From positions 5,763,097-5,827,096 of the forward strand of contig NZ_LS999839.1 in NCBI RefSeq assembly GCF_900564155.1: a stretch of 64,000 nt of DNA, in the 5' to 3' direction. This DNA comes from Pedobacter schmidteae (GTDB lineage: Bacteria; Bacteroidota; Bacteroidia; Sphingobacteriales; Sphingobacteriaceae). The translations under genes and the position numbers were made by a program. A model generated the notes under the pieces. That model was not told where the DNA came from and did not search any database. It saw only the letters and a list, made by a program, of their open reading frames with translations. Below are positions 62,581 through 64,000 of this stretch, piece after piece. Every line of letters starts with the position of its first letter. The stretch's first letter is position 1.

Positions 62581-64000
62581 ATGAGCATAAATAGTGTACT
62601 GCTGGGCAAAGCGCGCCCTGATTTGATCAGGGCTGAAACTATCGGTGATATTTTCAGTGCTTCGGTTAAAGAATACGGCGATAAAACAGCCATGATTTTT
62701 AATGAAAAATCACTTACCTACCAAGAACTTGACCAATGGAGCGACCAAATTGCTGCTTATCTAAAAGCCAAAGGCATAGGCCCGGGGCATGCCGTAGGAC
62801 TATGGTGGCCACGTAGCCTCGAATTGCCGGTGGCCATTTTGGGTATTGTAAAATCGGGGGCTGCCTATGTGCCTCTGGACAGAGAAATGCCGGCCGACCG
62901 CGTACATGTTGTGATGCAGGAGGTAAATGCCCAGGCCTGTTTCAGTGATGAACTGGAAGTAGGGCACTGCCCTGTTTACCAAATCCCTGCCTTTTCGGCA
63001 ACCCCTTTAACAACTCCATTTCAAAGGGCAGCCAGGCCCGACGACCGCGCCTATGTATTGTACACATCGGGAAGTACAGGAAAGCCTAAAGGTATTCCAA
63101 TTAGTCACCGCCAAATCTGTCACCTTATCCGCTCCGAACAAAGTGTGCTCAATATCCTGCCGTCAGATAAAGTTTACCAGGGTTTTTCTGTTTCCTTTGA
63201 TATGTGGTGCGAGGAAACCTGGATCAGTTTATCAGCGGGTGCAGCCTTATGGATAGCCGATGCTACAACAGCCAAGTCAATTGATGAGCTTAGCGATATC
63301 TTTCGAAGGGAGCAAATCACGATACTGCATGCTGTACCAAGCCTGCTTGCCGTAATTGACGACGACATGCCGCAGATCAGGTTAATCAATGCCGGCGGCG
63401 AAGCCTGTACTATCCAGGTTTTAAACCGTTGGAGCAAACCCGGGTACAATGTATTTTACAACAGCTATGGCCCTACCGAAACCACGGTGACAGCTACAAT
63501 GATTGCCCTGCAACCAGGCAACGCAATCACAATTGGAAACCCACTGCCCAATTACAACCTTGCCGTGGTAGACGAACTGTTCAATATCGTGCCCCGGGGC
63601 ACGCAGGGGCAGCTCATCATTTCGGGTCCTGGTGTATGCGATGGCTATGTAAATAGACCCGACCTTACTACAGAGAAATTTCTGGAAAAACCAGGTAAAC
63701 TTGACGAAATACCGGGCGAAAGAATATATTTAACGGGTGATGCCGTAATTATGCATGAAGATGGTAGTGTCGATTTTCGCGGCCGTTTGGATGATCAGGT
63801 AAAACTTAGAGGCTATCGCATCGAACTGGGTGAGATAGAAGTAAAGTTACATCATTTAGCTCAGGTATCGGCCGCAGCTGTAGCTTTAAAAAAAGACGCC
63901 AATCAACAAGATCAGCTGGTGGGCTATGTAACCTTAAAAGCAGATGCTGATTTTGACGACCATCGGTCGAGAATAGAATTGGCAAAAGTATTGCCACCCT
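62581..64000 (+). CDS. Nonribosomal peptide synthetase, adenylation domain (Pls/PosA-like; 3' end outside window)
   Basis: The frame from the ATG at 62581 stays open to the window edge, giving at least 473 residues. All seen so far is an adenylation domain. ATP/AMP motifs include YTSGSTGKPKG (about 161-171), the YNSYGPTETT substrate-site region, IYLTGD and GRLDDQVKLRGYRIELGE (about 401-418) from the C-terminal subdomain. The opening (RPDLIRAETIGDIFSASVK) and GFSVSFDMWCEETWIS are like the Pls/PosA family of single-module synthetases, in which a carrier and a multi-pass terminal domain follow. Those parts are not visible, so the product cannot be named. It starts 64 bases after the peptidase gene. 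Confidence 0.82.
   Translation, partial: MSINSVLLGKARPDLIRAETIGDIFSASVKEYGDKTAMIFNEKSLTYQELDQWSDQIAAYLKAKGIGPGHAVGLWWPRSLELPVAILGIVKSGAAYVPLDREMPADRVHVVMQEVNAQACFSDELEVGHCPVYQIPAFSATPLTTPFQRAARPDDRAYVLYTSGSTGKPKGIPISHRQICHLIRSEQSVLNILPSDKVYQGFSVSFDMWCEETWISLSAGAALWIADATTAKSIDELSDIFRREQITILHAVPSLLAVIDDDMPQIRLINAGGEACTIQVLNRWSKPGYNVFYNSYGPTETTVTATMIALQPGNAITIGNPLPNYNLAVVDELFNIVPRGTQGQLIISGPGVCDGYVNRPDLTTEKFLEKPGKLDEIPGERIYLTGDAVIMHEDGSVDFRGRLDDQVKLRGYRIELGEIEVKLHHLAQVSAAAVALKKDANQQDQLVGYVTLKADADFDDHRSRIELAKVLPP

Overview
The window reads as chromosomal DNA of a Bacteroidota bacterium, most likely Sphingobacteriaceae (Pedobacter-like). The reasons are two SusC/SusD pairs, a FecR anti-sigma factor paired with an STN-domain SusC, a type IX secretion plug-type protein, many Bacteroidota -7 promoter boxes (TAnnTTTG) placed just before genes, and housekeeping genes (pyrD, holA, valS, mazG, mnmD) of that type. 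No rRNA, tRNA, CRISPR array or insertion sequence was seen.

Layout. 1-9.2 kb: the end of a fecR gene, a large STN-domain SusC, a SusD, two lipoproteins of the endonuclease/exonuclease/phosphatase (EEP) fold and a propeller-like lipoprotein. This is a nutrient-capture locus built on a phosphodiesterase-type enzyme, not a glycosidase; one of the two EEP proteins has lost key catalytic residues. 9.2-17.9 kb: small unknown genes, pyrD diverging from an ABC-F ATPase, a DUF5103/T9SS plug protein, a PAP2 phosphatase fused to a probable barrel, and an acyl-CoA thioesterase. 18.1-21.9 kb: two leftward genes for large beta-rich, signal-less, tail-fibre or tail-spike-like proteins. 22-31.9 kb: an orphan LytTR regulator, an EVE protein, a second SusC/SusD pair without a local regulator or enzyme, and an antiporter with a coiled-coil lipoprotein.

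32-39.7 kb: a DUF4142-like lipoprotein, an acyltransferase, a DUF5655 protein, a GH20 hexosaminidase, holA, two zinc-ribbon membrane proteins (one with an 11-residue NPFEQ repeat) and a solitary HsdR-N-like nuclease domain. 40-46.6 kb: an RND efflux operon diverging from a SufR-like Fe-S regulator, with back-to-back promoters and an 11-bp inverted-repeat operator. 46.7-58.2 kb: valS, a DPP-IV-type peptidase, a DMT exporter, a YjbR-like protein, mnmD, an aldo/keto reductase, an AI-2E-family permease, mazG and a DEAD-box-like protein with degenerate motifs. 58.2-64 kb: a C-terminal gene remnant, a VOC protein, a secreted protein whose motifs recall Cys-Gln thioester domains, an S9D-type glutamyl peptidase, and the start of a Pls/PosA-like nonribosomal peptide synthetase that runs off the right edge.

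Most genes are ordinary for the group. The items most worth following up are the active/inactive EEP pair, the fibre-like pair, the candidate thioester protein, the efflux/Fe-S regulator switch and the degenerate helicase.
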